Shown: positions 15,792 through 24,439 of the stretch, piece by piece
How the letters are laid out: every line of letters begins with the position of its first letter
Position numbering within the stretch: position 1 is the stretch's first letter
Assembly (NCBI GenBank): GCA_023409735.1
Contig: JAEYRB010000013.1
Span: forward strand, 1 to 52,889
Direction: 5' to 3'
DNA from: Bacillota bacterium
GTDB taxonomy: Bacteria > Bacillota > Clostridia > Acetivibrionales > DTU013
Length of the DNA: 52,889 bases
Program-made: the position numbers and the translations under genes
The notes under the pieces: model-generated
Told to the model about the DNA's origin: nothing
The model's input: only the letters and a program-made list of their open reading frames with translations
Database searches by the model: none

Positions 15792-18083
15792 ATGAAGATG
15801 GGAAGTAAATTTTTATCATTTGCACTTATTATTATTATGTTGTCCTCTATAATGCTTCCGGTATATGCAGAAGAAGAGTTAAGTGTATTTGAGAAGGCAG
15901 ATATTCTTAATGAGTTATCATTGCTGTCAGGTGATGGAAATGGTAACTACCTGCTTGATAAGACGTTGCTCCGGAGTGAAGCTGCAACATTTATAACCAG
16001 ACTCTTAGGCAAGAGTAAATATGTTGAGGATAATAGGGATCTGCTAAGCATAACAAAATATCCTGATGTTCCTGCTAATCAATGGTATGCGCCTTATGTA
16101 GGGTATTGCAGTAACGTTGGCATTATTGCCGGTAATGATCAGGGAATGTATGAGCCAAGCGAGGAAATAAGTGAAAAAGCATTTTTGAAGCTTTTAATAG
16201 TTGCACTTGGATATGAATATGGGAAGGATTTTTCATGGACTACTGTTTTCAAGGTGTCATATGAACTGGGTCTTGTAAATGATGCAAGCTATCTGACTAA
16301 AACTCAGGATAATTTGAATTATCCGAGAAGAGAAGTAGTCAATGCAATGTATAATGCGCTTACTAAAACTAATAAGAAGACTAATATAACATTACTTCAG
16401 AACCTTGTAAATGAAAATGTAATTACTGCGGATCAAGCAAAGCAAGTGGTTGGCCAGCCACAAGGTACGCCCCAGGATTTGCTTCAGCAGGTTATTGTAT
16501 CCAACGGAAATTGCATTATTGTGTATTTAAATAAGAATATTAAAGCGTTAAAAAATGAAAATATCAGTATATATGAGTCCGAGAACGTTAACAATAAGCT
16601 AACTGTCACAAATATTGTTCAGCAGGATAAGATAGTTGTAATTTATACATCCAATCAGGGTGGGTACATCAATTATACCTTGGATATAAATAATGTATAT
16701 GAAGCTAATGGCACGCTGCCATCCAATATTAATACAACCTTCGTGGGGCATAGGGACTCGCAGTTGCAGTCGGATTTCTTTAGGATAAGTAAGATTGAGC
16801 AGGTATCGAATAATACAGTAAACGTCTATTTTACTCATCCAATTAATTTAAACAGTGAGGATGCATCATATTATGAAATACTGCAAGGTGATAATATAAT
16901 TGCACAGGGTAGACTTAAGGATATCACAGCAAAATATTCTCCGAGTATTAATAACATGGTTACTGTCAGCCTTTCGGGCACATCCTTTGTTAAGGACACT
17001 CAGTATACCCTTCGAATAAGTGGTAAGCTCACAAGCGCGTATGGTGTTAGGCTCAATGACGAAGCAGGGGATAGTATTAGGTTTTCAGCCAAGAGTATTG
17101 AAACAGCTGTCAATCCAAATGTCGGCAGCGCTCTCAGCTTAGCTCAAATATCACTTCCTGACTACAAAACGCTGCAGCTGGAATTTAGCATGGAGCTGCA
17201 TCCAACGAGAGCACAGCAGATATACAGTTATTACATAACAGATCAGTACAACAACCCTGTTGCAATAAATAAGGCAGTGCTAACGGGTAATGGAAGAATT
17301 GTTCAGCTGGCGATAAACGGAAGCTTCATAGCAAATAATAAATATAAGCTTACAATTAATGAAGTAAATGATGTTTCAAGGCAGTACTCGATTTTTGAAA
17401 AGGAATATTCATTTGTAGGGAATTACTCTCAGAGATCAATTCTGAATATAAAGTCTGTAACGGCTATAGACAAGAATTGCATTGAAGTATCCTTTGATAG
17501 GCAGATGGATAAAACTTCGGCAGAAATGAAGGATTACTACATAATTAATGGGGTCAGTGATACCGGTTTTGCAGCAGTACCAATAAAGGCGGTGTTAAAC
17601 AGCAGTGATCCCAGCAAGGTAACACTTTATTTTACAGCAGGTAAGGAGCTGTCTTCGGGCAAGACTTACAAGCTGACTGTAGTAGGTGCAATTAAGGATA
17701 GTCTTGGGTATGTTGCAGGTGTCAATCGAGAGGCTACCTTCTATGGAAGCAGCGCTACAGGAGCAAAGCCATATATTAGTGATGCAGTTATTATTTCCAA
17801 GGATACAATCAAGGTTAATCTTAGCAGGGATATCGCTTTTAGCTTGGATAATTTAAGGACATCAAACTATTACATTAAGTATGTAAAGGACGGACTGTCT
17901 GTTTCGAAGGTTCCTGTTTTTGTGAATTATTTCGATGGTAAGACATTGATTTTAAAGTTTGATGAACTAGACTTCAGCCAGGAGTACACAATTGGTTTTA
18001 ATTCGCTTACGGACTACTCGGAAATGTATACCAGGACTATAACTGATGGACAGAATACAACAAAGGTAAGAATGGGTAAGTAA
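15792..18083 (+). CDS. SLH-domain and Ig-like-domain surface protein
   Basis: The 763-aa secreted protein has a signal peptide (FLSFALIIIMLSS...VYAEE) and an N-terminal SLH region with the clear motif YPDVPANQWYAPYVGYC and flanking AATFITRLLG and KAFLKLLIVALGY helices. Several SbsA-type Ig-like repeats follow, seen as TVNVYFTHPIN, LQLEFSMELHP, CIEVSFDRQMDKTSAE and KVNLSRDIAFS. SLH domains bind pyruvylated wall polysaccharide; the repeats form an extended stalk. The ATG at 15792 is chosen over the upstream open frame because AAAAGGGG precedes it and the signal peptide starts there. It is probably a minor S-layer-associated protein or adhesin. Confidence 0.85.
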   Translation: MKMGSKFLSFALIIIMLSSIMLPVYAEEELSVFEKADILNELSLLSGDGNGNYLLDKTLLRSEAATFITRLLGKSKYVEDNRDLLSITKYPDVPANQWYAPYVGYCSNVGIIAGNDQGMYEPSEEISEKAFLKLLIVALGYEYGKDFSWTTVFKVSYELGLVNDASYLTKTQDNLNYPRREVVNAMYNALTKTNKKTNITLLQNLVNENVITADQAKQVVGQPQGTPQDLLQQVIVSNGNCIIVYLNKNIKALKNENISIYESENVNNKLTVTNIVQQDKIVVIYTSNQGGYINYTLDINNVYEANGTLPSNINTTFVGHRDSQLQSDFFRISKIEQVSNNTVNVYFTHPINLNSEDASYYEILQGDNIIAQGRLKDITAKYSPSINNMVTVSLSGTSFVKDTQYTLRISGKLTSAYGVRLNDEAGDSIRFSAKSIETAVNPNVGSALSLAQISLPDYKTLQLEFSMELHPTRAQQIYSYYITDQYNNPVAINKAVLTGNGRIVQLAINGSFIANNKYKLTINEVNDVSRQYSIFEKEYSFVGNYSQRSILNIKSVTAIDKNCIEVSFDRQMDKTSAEMKDYYIINGVSDTGFAAVPIKAVLNSSDPSKVTLYFTAGKELSSGKTYKLTVVGAIKDSLGYVAGVNREATFYGSSATGAKPYISDAVIISKDTIKVNLSRDIAFSLDNLRTSNYYIKYVKDGLSVSKVPVFVNYFDGKTLILKFDELDFSQEYTIGFNSLTDYSEMYTRTITDGQNTTKVRMGK

Positions 18084-18104
18084 GAATTAGTTATTGTATA
18101 TGGT

Positions 18105-18138
18105 ATAAAGGGCTGGGGCTTAAAACCTCGGCCTTTAT
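18105..18138 (+). terminator. Hairpin after the SLH gene
   Basis: An imperfect 11-bp stem (ATAAAGG... with ...CCTTTAT, one bulge and two G-U pairs) surrounds a CTTAAAA loop. There is no good T tract, so it is a weak or Rho-assisted terminator. Confidence 0.6.
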
Positions 18139-18209
18139 GCTGGTGTAAATTCATATGGAAAATCTTAAGCTAAGAGGCAGTATATATGTGGTATTAGCAG
18201 CTTTTCCAT

Positions 18210-18237
18210 TTGCACACTATGTGAATAATGATATAAT
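18210..18237 (+). promoter_or_regulatory. Promoter of the walRK operon
   Basis: TTGCAC (18210-18215), a 16-bp spacer, then TATAAT (18232-18237). The transcript would contain the whole 46-bp repeat array before walR. Confidence 0.7.
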
Positions 18238-18284
18238 TATAATGAGGTGAGCATATCTTTCTAGAAGACATATGCGACCGGCAA

Positions 18285-18463
18285 GTATGTTGAGCGCGGC
18301 AGCGCGGATTACCTTTACAACATACAAAAAGTATGTTGAGCGCGGCAGCGCGGATCACCTTTACAACATAAAAAAAGTATGTTGAGCGCGGCAGCGCGGG
18401 TTACCTTTACAACATACAAAAAGTATGTTGAGTGCGGCAGTGCGGATTACCTTTACAACATAC
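18285..18463 (+). repeat. Four-copy hairpin repeat array in the walR leader
   Basis: Four 41-bp units start at 18285, 18331, 18377 and 18423, an exact 46-bp period with A-rich 5-nt joints. Each begins GTATGTTG and ends CAACATA(C), an 8-bp outer stem. Inside is a small hairpin: GCGC GGCA GCGC in copies 1-3, GTGC GGCA GTGC in copy 4. A conserved GG.TNACCTTTA segment follows. It lies between the walR promoter and the walR SD, so it is transcribed as leader RNA. Spacers are trivial, so it is not CRISPR. A fifth copy lies between walR and walK. Confidence 0.9.
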
Positions 18464-18566
18464 TATATACCTGCCTTGTTGAGGCTCAGTAGAGGTTCTG
18501 GAAGCCGATGTGTTATTTTATGTGTTTCATGACTGGAAGTACCTGATAGAAGAGGGAGAGTGTTTT

Positions 18567-19280
18567 GTGAGTAAGAAGATTTTAATTGTTGATGATGAGA
18601 AGAATATTGTTGATATTTTAAAATTCAACCTCAAAAGAGAGGGCTTTGTTACTGTTGAAGCATATGACGGAGAACAAGCTATTGAACAGGTAGAAAAGGA
18701 AAAGCCGGATTTAATATTACTTGATGTAATGCTTCCAAAGATGGATGGCTTTACAGTATGCAAGAAACTAAGGCAGACAATCTCAACGCCTATACTTATG
18801 CTTACTGCCAAGGAGGAAGAGGTAGACAAGGTATTAGGTCTTGAGCTTGGAGCAGATGATTATATTACAAAACCTTTTAGCCAAAGAGAGCTTATGGCAA
18901 GAATTAAGGCTAACATTAGAAGGAAAAGCTTTGATGAGGTTGATGCCGGTGTTGAAGGTAATCTTGTTATTGGAAATATCGTAATAGATATAAACAGATA
19001 TGAGCTCAGACGCGACAATTCCGTTATAGAGCTGACATTGAGAGAATTTGAGCTTGTTAAATTTCTTGCAATGCATCAGGGACAGATTTTTTCAAGGGAG
19101 AATCTTCTGGAAAAGGTCTGGGGTTATGAATATTATGGTGATGTGAGAACAGTTGATGTTACAATAAGAAGAGTAAGAGAGAAGCTTGAAAAGGACCCCT
19201 CAAACTGCGAATACATTATGACCAAACGTGGAGTAGGCTACTATTTTAATAAGCAGGATAAAAAGCTTGCTATGTTATAA
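18567..19280 (+). CDS. walR: Response regulator WalR (OmpR/PhoB family)
   Basis: The 237-aa response regulator has a receiver domain with D9/D10, phosphoacceptor D53 (LLDVMLPKMDG), T80 and K102 (YITKPFS). Its C-terminal winged helix shows LTLREFELVKFL and GDVRTVDVTIRRVREKLE...YIMTKRGVGYYF. The receiver closely follows Bacillus WalR (IVDDEK...DILKFNLKREG), and the downstream walK-yycH-yycI-walJ order confirms it. WalR controls autolysins and wall remodelling and is usually essential. The GTG at 18567 is chosen because AGAGGGAG precedes it; the frame is open 19 codons further up without a good SD. Confidence 0.92.
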   Translation: MSKKILIVDDEKNIVDILKFNLKREGFVTVEAYDGEQAIEQVEKEKPDLILLDVMLPKMDGFTVCKKLRQTISTPILMLTAKEEEVDKVLGLELGADDYITKPFSQRELMARIKANIRRKSFDEVDAGVEGNLVIGNIVIDINRYELRRDNSVIELTLREFELVKFLAMHQGQIFSRENLLEKVWGYEYYGDVRTVDVTIRRVREKLEKDPSNCEYIMTKRGVGYYFNKQDKKLAML

Positions 19281-19347
19281 CGAACCGGTTATCGATTTAA
19301 TACTCAGGCAGTGAGTGTATCTCCTGGGATGCATAGGCGAGCAGCAA

Positions 19348-19388
19348 GTATGTTGAGTGCGAAGGCACGAATTGCCTCTACAACATAC
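19348..19388 (+). repeat. Fifth copy of the hairpin repeat, between walR and walK
   Basis: This 41-bp unit has the same arms (GTATGTTG...CAACATAC) as the upstream array. Its inner hairpin is GTGC GAAG GCAC, so both sides of the stem have changed yet still pair. The preceding bases (ATAGGCGAGCAGCAA) resemble those before copy 1 (ATGCGACCGGCAA). It sits in the 250-bp walR-walK gap, otherwise gene-free. Confidence 0.88.
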
Positions 19389-19530
19389 AAGAAACATAGT
19401 TAGTGACCAACCCCGCCTCGTTAAACACTGTGAGAAAGGAAAACTATTTACATACAAAAATTTTCTTTGGATCGAAGTGTTATAGGCTGTGCAAAATCAG
19501 GCAGAATGGGGCACAAAATGAGAGGTGTGT

Positions 19531-21315
19531 ATGTTCCCTAAAAGTTTACAATGGCGTCTTGTAAGTTTTTTTTGCCTAATATTGTTCTGCCTGATGATAC
19601 CTATTTGGATCTATCTGAGCTCAAGTATTGAGAACAAGTACTATGAGGACTTTAAAGGAAGGATAGAAAAAGGCTTCGAAAGGTGGAGTCTAAATAACAG
19701 TGATAATCCTTCTGAAGAGGAATTGATAAAGGCTATGTCTGATAGCGAGGATATTTTCCTTGTAAAGCTTGACGACAATAGAAGCTATACTATAACAAAT
19801 AAAAATGCTATCATTGTTCATACAAATGATCCTCAGCTTCTTGAGCTAGGGGAGAATGAGTCATTAGCTGTTAATGCCCTGCTTGCATCAGACAATTTTA
19901 TTAAAGCTATGGCAGGCTCTGTAGGAAATCAACAAATTTTAGAGTCTTATGGCGATGAGAGTTATTTCGACTATGCTATTCCTAAGGGCAATAATATCCT
20001 TTACTTTAAATATAATAAAGAAGATTGGGCCGGTCTGATAGGTGACTTCAATAATATTATTATAACAAGTATTATTCTTGGTCTTGCTGTTTCATTTATA
20101 ATAGGCTATATGCTTTCTAAAACAATAACTTCGCCGCTTGTCAAGCTTATGCATAAAGCGCAGGGTATCGCTGCAGGCGACTTTGAGCAGGTTATTGAGG
20201 TAAAATCGGATGATGAAATTGGTAAGCTGACAGATAGTTTTAATTACATGGCGTCAAGTCTTAAAAACACACTTGCGGAAATTTCAAGCGAAAAAAGTAA
20301 AATGGAAACCATCCTCAATTATATGACAGATGGTATTATTGCATTTAATCTCAATGGAGATATAATACATACTAATCCTGCCTCAGCAAGGCTTCTCGGC
20401 TTCGATGAGCAGATGAGCAGTTTTCATGAATATTGCGAGAGGTATGGCTTTAAGTACAGCCTTGAGGATGTAATATATCTGCAGTCGCAGCAAACAAGTG
20501 AAATGAGTATAGATATAGATGGGAAAACTATTAAGGTATATTTTGCTGTTTTTACAGATGAAAATAAAAAGCCTGAAGGTGTTATTGCGGTGCTTCAGGA
20601 TATAACAGAGCAGAAACGTCTTGAAAATATGAGAAACGAGTTTGTGGCCAATGTCTCACATGAGCTTCGTACGCCGTTGACCTCAATAAAAAGCTATTCG
20701 GAAACCCTGCTCGATGGTGCTCTTGAAGACAGGGAGACTGCAGAAAGGTTTATTTCTGTAATTAATACCGAGGCAGACAGAATGACAAGGCTGGTCAAGG
20801 ACCTGCTACAGCTCACGCGGCTTGATAACAGGCAGATGAACTGGAACTTTGGCAAAATATCGCTTGTGGAGCTTATAAGAAACACTGTTGAGAAAATGGA
20901 ACTGGAGGCTAGGTCAAGGAAACAAACGCTTGAATCCTATGTTCTGTGTGAAATACCAATGATAGAGGCTGATTATGGCAGGATCGAACAGGTAGTGGTT
21001 AATCTGATCGGTAACGCCATAAAATATACACCTGAAAGCGGCATGATAACAATATACATAGGTAAAATATACAATGATGTATATTTTAAGATTTCTGATA
21101 ATGGTATAGGTATACCTACTAAAGATATACCACGAATCTTTGAGCGATTTTATAGGGTCGACAAGGCACGATCAAGAGAAATGGGAGGAACCGGATTGGG
21201 TCTTGCAATAGCAAAAGAGATTGTGGAAGCTCATTCGGGAGTCATTTCTATAACAAGCCAATTAGGTGTGGGAACAGAGATAACGGTGCAATTGCCTGTT
21301 AAGCATGCAACATAG
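19531..21315 (+). CDS. walK: Sensor histidine kinase WalK
   Basis: The 594-aa kinase follows WalK architecture. TM1 is at about residues 10-28, then an extracytoplasmic sensor region to about 170, TM2 (IIITSIILGLAVSFIIGYML), a HAMP domain, a PAS domain (about 260-350), HisKA with H377 in VANVSHELRTPL, and an HATPase with the N box NLIGNAIKYTP, DNGIGIP and GGTGLGLAIAKE. It phosphorylates WalR. Its activity is normally restrained by YycH and YycI, both encoded downstream. The ATG at 19531 has AGAGGT close upstream; a GTG two codons earlier is also possible. A 250-bp gap with a repeat copy separates it from walR, unlike the usual tight coupling. Confidence 0.92.
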   Translation: MFPKSLQWRLVSFFCLILFCLMIPIWIYLSSSIENKYYEDFKGRIEKGFERWSLNNSDNPSEEELIKAMSDSEDIFLVKLDDNRSYTITNKNAIIVHTNDPQLLELGENESLAVNALLASDNFIKAMAGSVGNQQILESYGDESYFDYAIPKGNNILYFKYNKEDWAGLIGDFNNIIITSIILGLAVSFIIGYMLSKTITSPLVKLMHKAQGIAAGDFEQVIEVKSDDEIGKLTDSFNYMASSLKNTLAEISSEKSKMETILNYMTDGIIAFNLNGDIIHTNPASARLLGFDEQMSSFHEYCERYGFKYSLEDVIYLQSQQTSEMSIDIDGKTIKVYFAVFTDENKKPEGVIAVLQDITEQKRLENMRNEFVANVSHELRTPLTSIKSYSETLLDGALEDRETAERFISVINTEADRMTRLVKDLLQLTRLDNRQMNWNFGKISLVELIRNTVEKMELEARSRKQTLESYVLCEIPMIEADYGRIEQVVVNLIGNAIKYTPESGMITIYIGKIYNDVYFKISDNGIGIPTKDIPRIFERFYRVDKARSREMGGTGLGLAIAKEIVEAHSGVISITSQLGVGTEITVQLPVKHAT

Positions 21316-21471
21316 AAAAATTGGGGGCTTGAGGGTTATTTTATGTAATTTATATTTAAATGGCATGTAATGAATTTGTAACATTTTTTGTGTATAATAA
21401 CTATAGTAAATTTATGATTCATTTCTTAAAATGTAATGACTATGCAAATTGTGACATATGGAGTTTTGAAC

Positions 21472-22074
21472 ATGATTAAAAGGATAAGTGGAACTTTATT
21501 AGTGTTTATAATATTTTTCATGGCATCAACCAATGTCTTTGCAATTCCGTTGGAAGGCACAGGCATGAGTTTAAAAGAGGTAGAGAAAACCGATGCTGAA
21601 AAATTAATTGACAGTGTGTTAGCAAATGCCGATGGTACAAATACCGAAGAGTTATATATAAAAATCGACAGCCCTAAAAAAGATGAGAAGCAATCAGAAA
21701 AGAAATTTGCCATTTCAGGCAGCTCCGAGTTTGACGATGTAATAATTGCATTAGCAAAATACAATGAAAGTAAAAAAGTTTACGAACCTATGGTTAACAC
21801 TGATGGGGAGAGCTCGTGGGCTATAGGAAATGTTAAGATGTTTTCAAAGAAGATAAACCTTGAAGCAGGCGTAAACAAGATAAAGATTATAGCGTATAGA
21901 ACCTCAAAGCTAAAGAACATCAGTGCCAATGATATTCAACAAAACTGCTATACTCTGGAGCTTGTGAACAAATCAGCACTAGATAACGCAATACAAACAG
22001 GTAAGAATATTGTTTATAACATAGAAAAAACATGGAACAGTATTTTAGGCAAGAGCGGTTCAGCTTCAGAATAA
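21472..22074 (+). CDS. Secreted protein of unknown function in the walRK operon
   Basis: The 200-aa product has a signal peptide (KRISGTLLVFIIFFM...NVFAIP), a charged Lys/Glu linker (DSPKKDEKQSEKK), and one beta-rich domain (about residues 75-155) with the pattern KKFAISGSSEFDDVIIALAKYN, SWAIG and EAGVNKIKIIAYR. That pattern resembles extracellular Ig-like domains of the glucodextranase-B type. It lies between walK and yycH in the same direction, 18 bp before yycH, so it is probably co-transcribed. It is not one of the known WalK accessory proteins. A wall-associated sensor or ligand-binding partner is a guess from position only. Confidence 0.7.
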   Translation: MIKRISGTLLVFIIFFMASTNVFAIPLEGTGMSLKEVEKTDAEKLIDSVLANADGTNTEELYIKIDSPKKDEKQSEKKFAISGSSEFDDVIIALAKYNESKKVYEPMVNTDGESSWAIGNVKMFSKKINLEAGVNKIKIIAYRTSKLKNISANDIQQNCYTLELVNKSALDNAIQTGKNIVYNIEKTWNSILGKSGSASE

Positions 22075-22092
22075 ATGTAATCGGGGGCATGA

Positions 22093-23502
22093 ATGAGCTG
22101 CTTAGTTAAAGAAAGAATAAAAAGTATATTAATAATAGTATTAATATTTTTAGGGATAATACAGGTAGGAATCCAATGGGGGTATCAGAGCCAGGGGACT
22201 CCTACTGGTTTTATTTCAGGACTTTTTGAGCGAGGCAATATTAAAGTAAGTGATGCAGACACAAGAGAGGGACTCTTCAAGCCGGATAGGTTAGTTCTTT
22301 CAGACGGCGAAAAAGCTCATTGGATATTAAAAGAAGATAATTCATATTATAATCTGTTTTGGAAAGAAGCAAAACAGGCTTTGCATGAAATTATGGAGGG
22401 CAGGATTTCTTTAAGTGAATCTGGTGAAGCATGGATCGATATTTTTGAAAAACGTTGTTGTCTGATAGATTTTGAATATGATATAAATTCTGATCTTCTA
22501 AAATGGTTTTTGGGTGTCAGTGGCAAATCGCAGGATATTCCGACTGTTCGGGAATTAATAATTAAGCCTGATATAATTGATGAGAAAAAAATTGTTATTT
22601 ATTTGCACACTGCAGATAACAAGGTTTATGTATCCGATGAAATAACTACCGGCAGGGAAAAAAGCCTGAATAGTATTATTTCATCGATTAAAGATAGTGA
22701 AAAGTACCGTGAGTATTGGACGTTGAGGGCCGGTAGAATTGATGCAAGCCTGCAGGCAGATCCTGATATCCTGTATATCTTGGATTCACCAATATATTGG
22801 CCATATGCAGCATTTACAGTTGACTACCCATCCAAAGGCAAAAGGTATGAAGAGGTTGCTGAGATTGTATTAGGTAATGAAAAGGGAAGATATAACACCA
22901 GTATTGACAGCTCCGGTAACCTGCAATTTACGAATTCGAACAACATATACAAGTACTATCCTGAAGGATACTTAAATTATCAATATTTGAAGGATAATGA
23001 CTCAACAGTCAATAGAGACATTGGAGAGGCACTTCTGAATGCATATAATTTTATTTCAAAAATAAAAATTTTGGCAAATGCAGATGTCGACATAATGCTT
23101 ACATATGCGGAAGAGCAGCAGGGGAAGCAGGGAATATATGTGTTTCATTTTGACTATAAGCTTGACGGTATGCCTGTGACAATTTCTGTTGATGACAGTG
23201 ATATAGATTCAACCAATACTAAGCATGCCATAGTTATCAAGGCAAATAGCAAGAGAGTACTTCAATGCGATTGGATTATAAGAGATATACGAATTCACGC
23301 AAAGAATAATTATTGTGATCGTATTCTTGATATTTTAAATTTTGCCGGAGAATCATACGAGGATATACGAAATCTTCAGGATATGTATGTTGGCTACTAT
23401 ATTAATTCAGCAAATCAAAATTTACTTGAGCCACAGCTAATTGTTGAAATGAAAGATAAATTAAGAGCATTCGTGATGCCTTCTGAAAAAGGAGATCAAT
23501 AA
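22093..23502 (+). CDS. yycH: WalK regulatory membrane protein YycH
   Basis: The 469-aa protein has one N-terminal membrane segment (ILIIVLIFLGIIQVGIQWGY) and a long extracytoplasmic region. It contains the YycH-type early motif LFKPDRLVLSDG and a mixed alpha/beta domain with a FTNSNNIYKYYPEGYLNY segment. In Bacillus, YycH and YycI form a membrane complex with WalK and dampen it. The assignment rests on this layout, weak motif similarity and position between walK and yycI. Its stop abuts the yycI ATG with no gap, and GGGGG precedes its own ATG. Confidence 0.8.
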   Translation: MSCLVKERIKSILIIVLIFLGIIQVGIQWGYQSQGTPTGFISGLFERGNIKVSDADTREGLFKPDRLVLSDGEKAHWILKEDNSYYNLFWKEAKQALHEIMEGRISLSESGEAWIDIFEKRCCLIDFEYDINSDLLKWFLGVSGKSQDIPTVRELIIKPDIIDEKKIVIYLHTADNKVYVSDEITTGREKSLNSIISSIKDSEKYREYWTLRAGRIDASLQADPDILYILDSPIYWPYAAFTVDYPSKGKRYEEVAEIVLGNEKGRYNTSIDSSGNLQFTNSNNIYKYYPEGYLNYQYLKDNDSTVNRDIGEALLNAYNFISKIKILANADVDIMLTYAEEQQGKQGIYVFHFDYKLDGMPVTISVDDSDIDSTNTKHAIVIKANSKRVLQCDWIIRDIRIHAKNNYCDRILDILNFAGESYEDIRNLQDMYVGYYINSANQNLLEPQLIVEMKDKLRAFVMPSEKGDQ

Positions 23503-24315
23503 ATGGATGTTGCCAAAGCTAAAAACATAATCATTGTAGTATTATTGGTTTTTAATATATTACTGCTTTACAATAATATCATGCGTGGAGAAGCACAAGC
23601 GGTAAGTAAAGATGTAACCAAGAGTACTGAGCAAATATTGATGGCAAAAGGTGTAAAGCTTGAATGTGAAATTCCTGGTGACACTAACGGAATTAATAGG
23701 CTCAGGTATAGTAATGTACCTCTGGATAGACAGCAGTTGATTAAAAAGTTTATGGGCGCGGGGTTCTTGTCATCCGAGAATGCAAAGGTATTTGAATCTG
23801 AAGATGGAGTGTTGGAATTTGTTGATGATAATAATATAAGTTATGTTAACAAAAAGCCGAAGTTAAAGCTCGATCTGAAAAGTAATAATGCGATAAAGAA
23901 AGCTGCCAAAACTTTTTTGAGGGCTAAAGGATTATGGGAAAACAGATTCATTATAGATAAGCTTGTTAGTAACAAGGATGGCAGTGTTTATATTTCATTT
24001 ATTGAAGAATACAATGATCTTTTAATATTCGACAACTACTGTAACATTACAATGACACCAGAGGGTAATATTAAGCTATTTTACGGTAAACATCAGATAA
24101 TTGAGTTCTCTACTGAGGTAGAGGATCTAGTTTATGCTCATCAGGCACTCCTTTCATATTTTAAGCAGGATAATTATAATTCTACAATTACTGATATAGA
24201 TATCGGGTATAAGATACCGAAGGATGAAAATCAAACGGACAATGAATCCTCGGAGATGTCCCCCGTCTGGCGTATAAAAGTAAGGAATGTTGACGATCCC
24301 TTATACCTTGATTAG
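23503..24315 (+). CDS. yycI: WalK regulatory membrane protein YycI
   Basis: The 270-aa protein has the typical YycI start (MDVAKAKNIIIVVLLVFNILLLY), a single membrane anchor, then an extracytoplasmic domain ending SPVWRIKV, which matches the usual C-terminal strand of the family. The repeated PepSY-like fold expected of YycI fits the alternating strands and helices. It begins immediately after the yycH stop, with AAAGGAGAT as SD inside the yycH end, so the two are translated together and likely act together on WalK. Confidence 0.82.
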   Translation: MDVAKAKNIIIVVLLVFNILLLYNNIMRGEAQAVSKDVTKSTEQILMAKGVKLECEIPGDTNGINRLRYSNVPLDRQQLIKKFMGAGFLSSENAKVFESEDGVLEFVDDNNISYVNKKPKLKLDLKSNNAIKKAAKTFLRAKGLWENRFIIDKLVSNKDGSVYISFIEEYNDLLIFDNYCNITMTPEGNIKLFYGKHQIIEFSTEVEDLVYAHQALLSYFKQDNYNSTITDIDIGYKIPKDENQTDNESSEMSPVWRIKVRNVDDPLYLD

Positions 24316-24439
24316 TTATATAGAAGCTCCTGCTTTATATATTAATGGTTTACATATATAAATGCATGTAGTGTATTTTCAAAAACAATGCTATAATATC
24401 ACATGAAGCTTGTACGGAAGAAGAAGGCAGGTGCGCGGG

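Noticed and set aside
18285..18463. CRISPR array
   Set aside because: Spacers are only about 5 A-rich nucleotides, the repeats are internally palindromic hairpins, and no cas genes are present.
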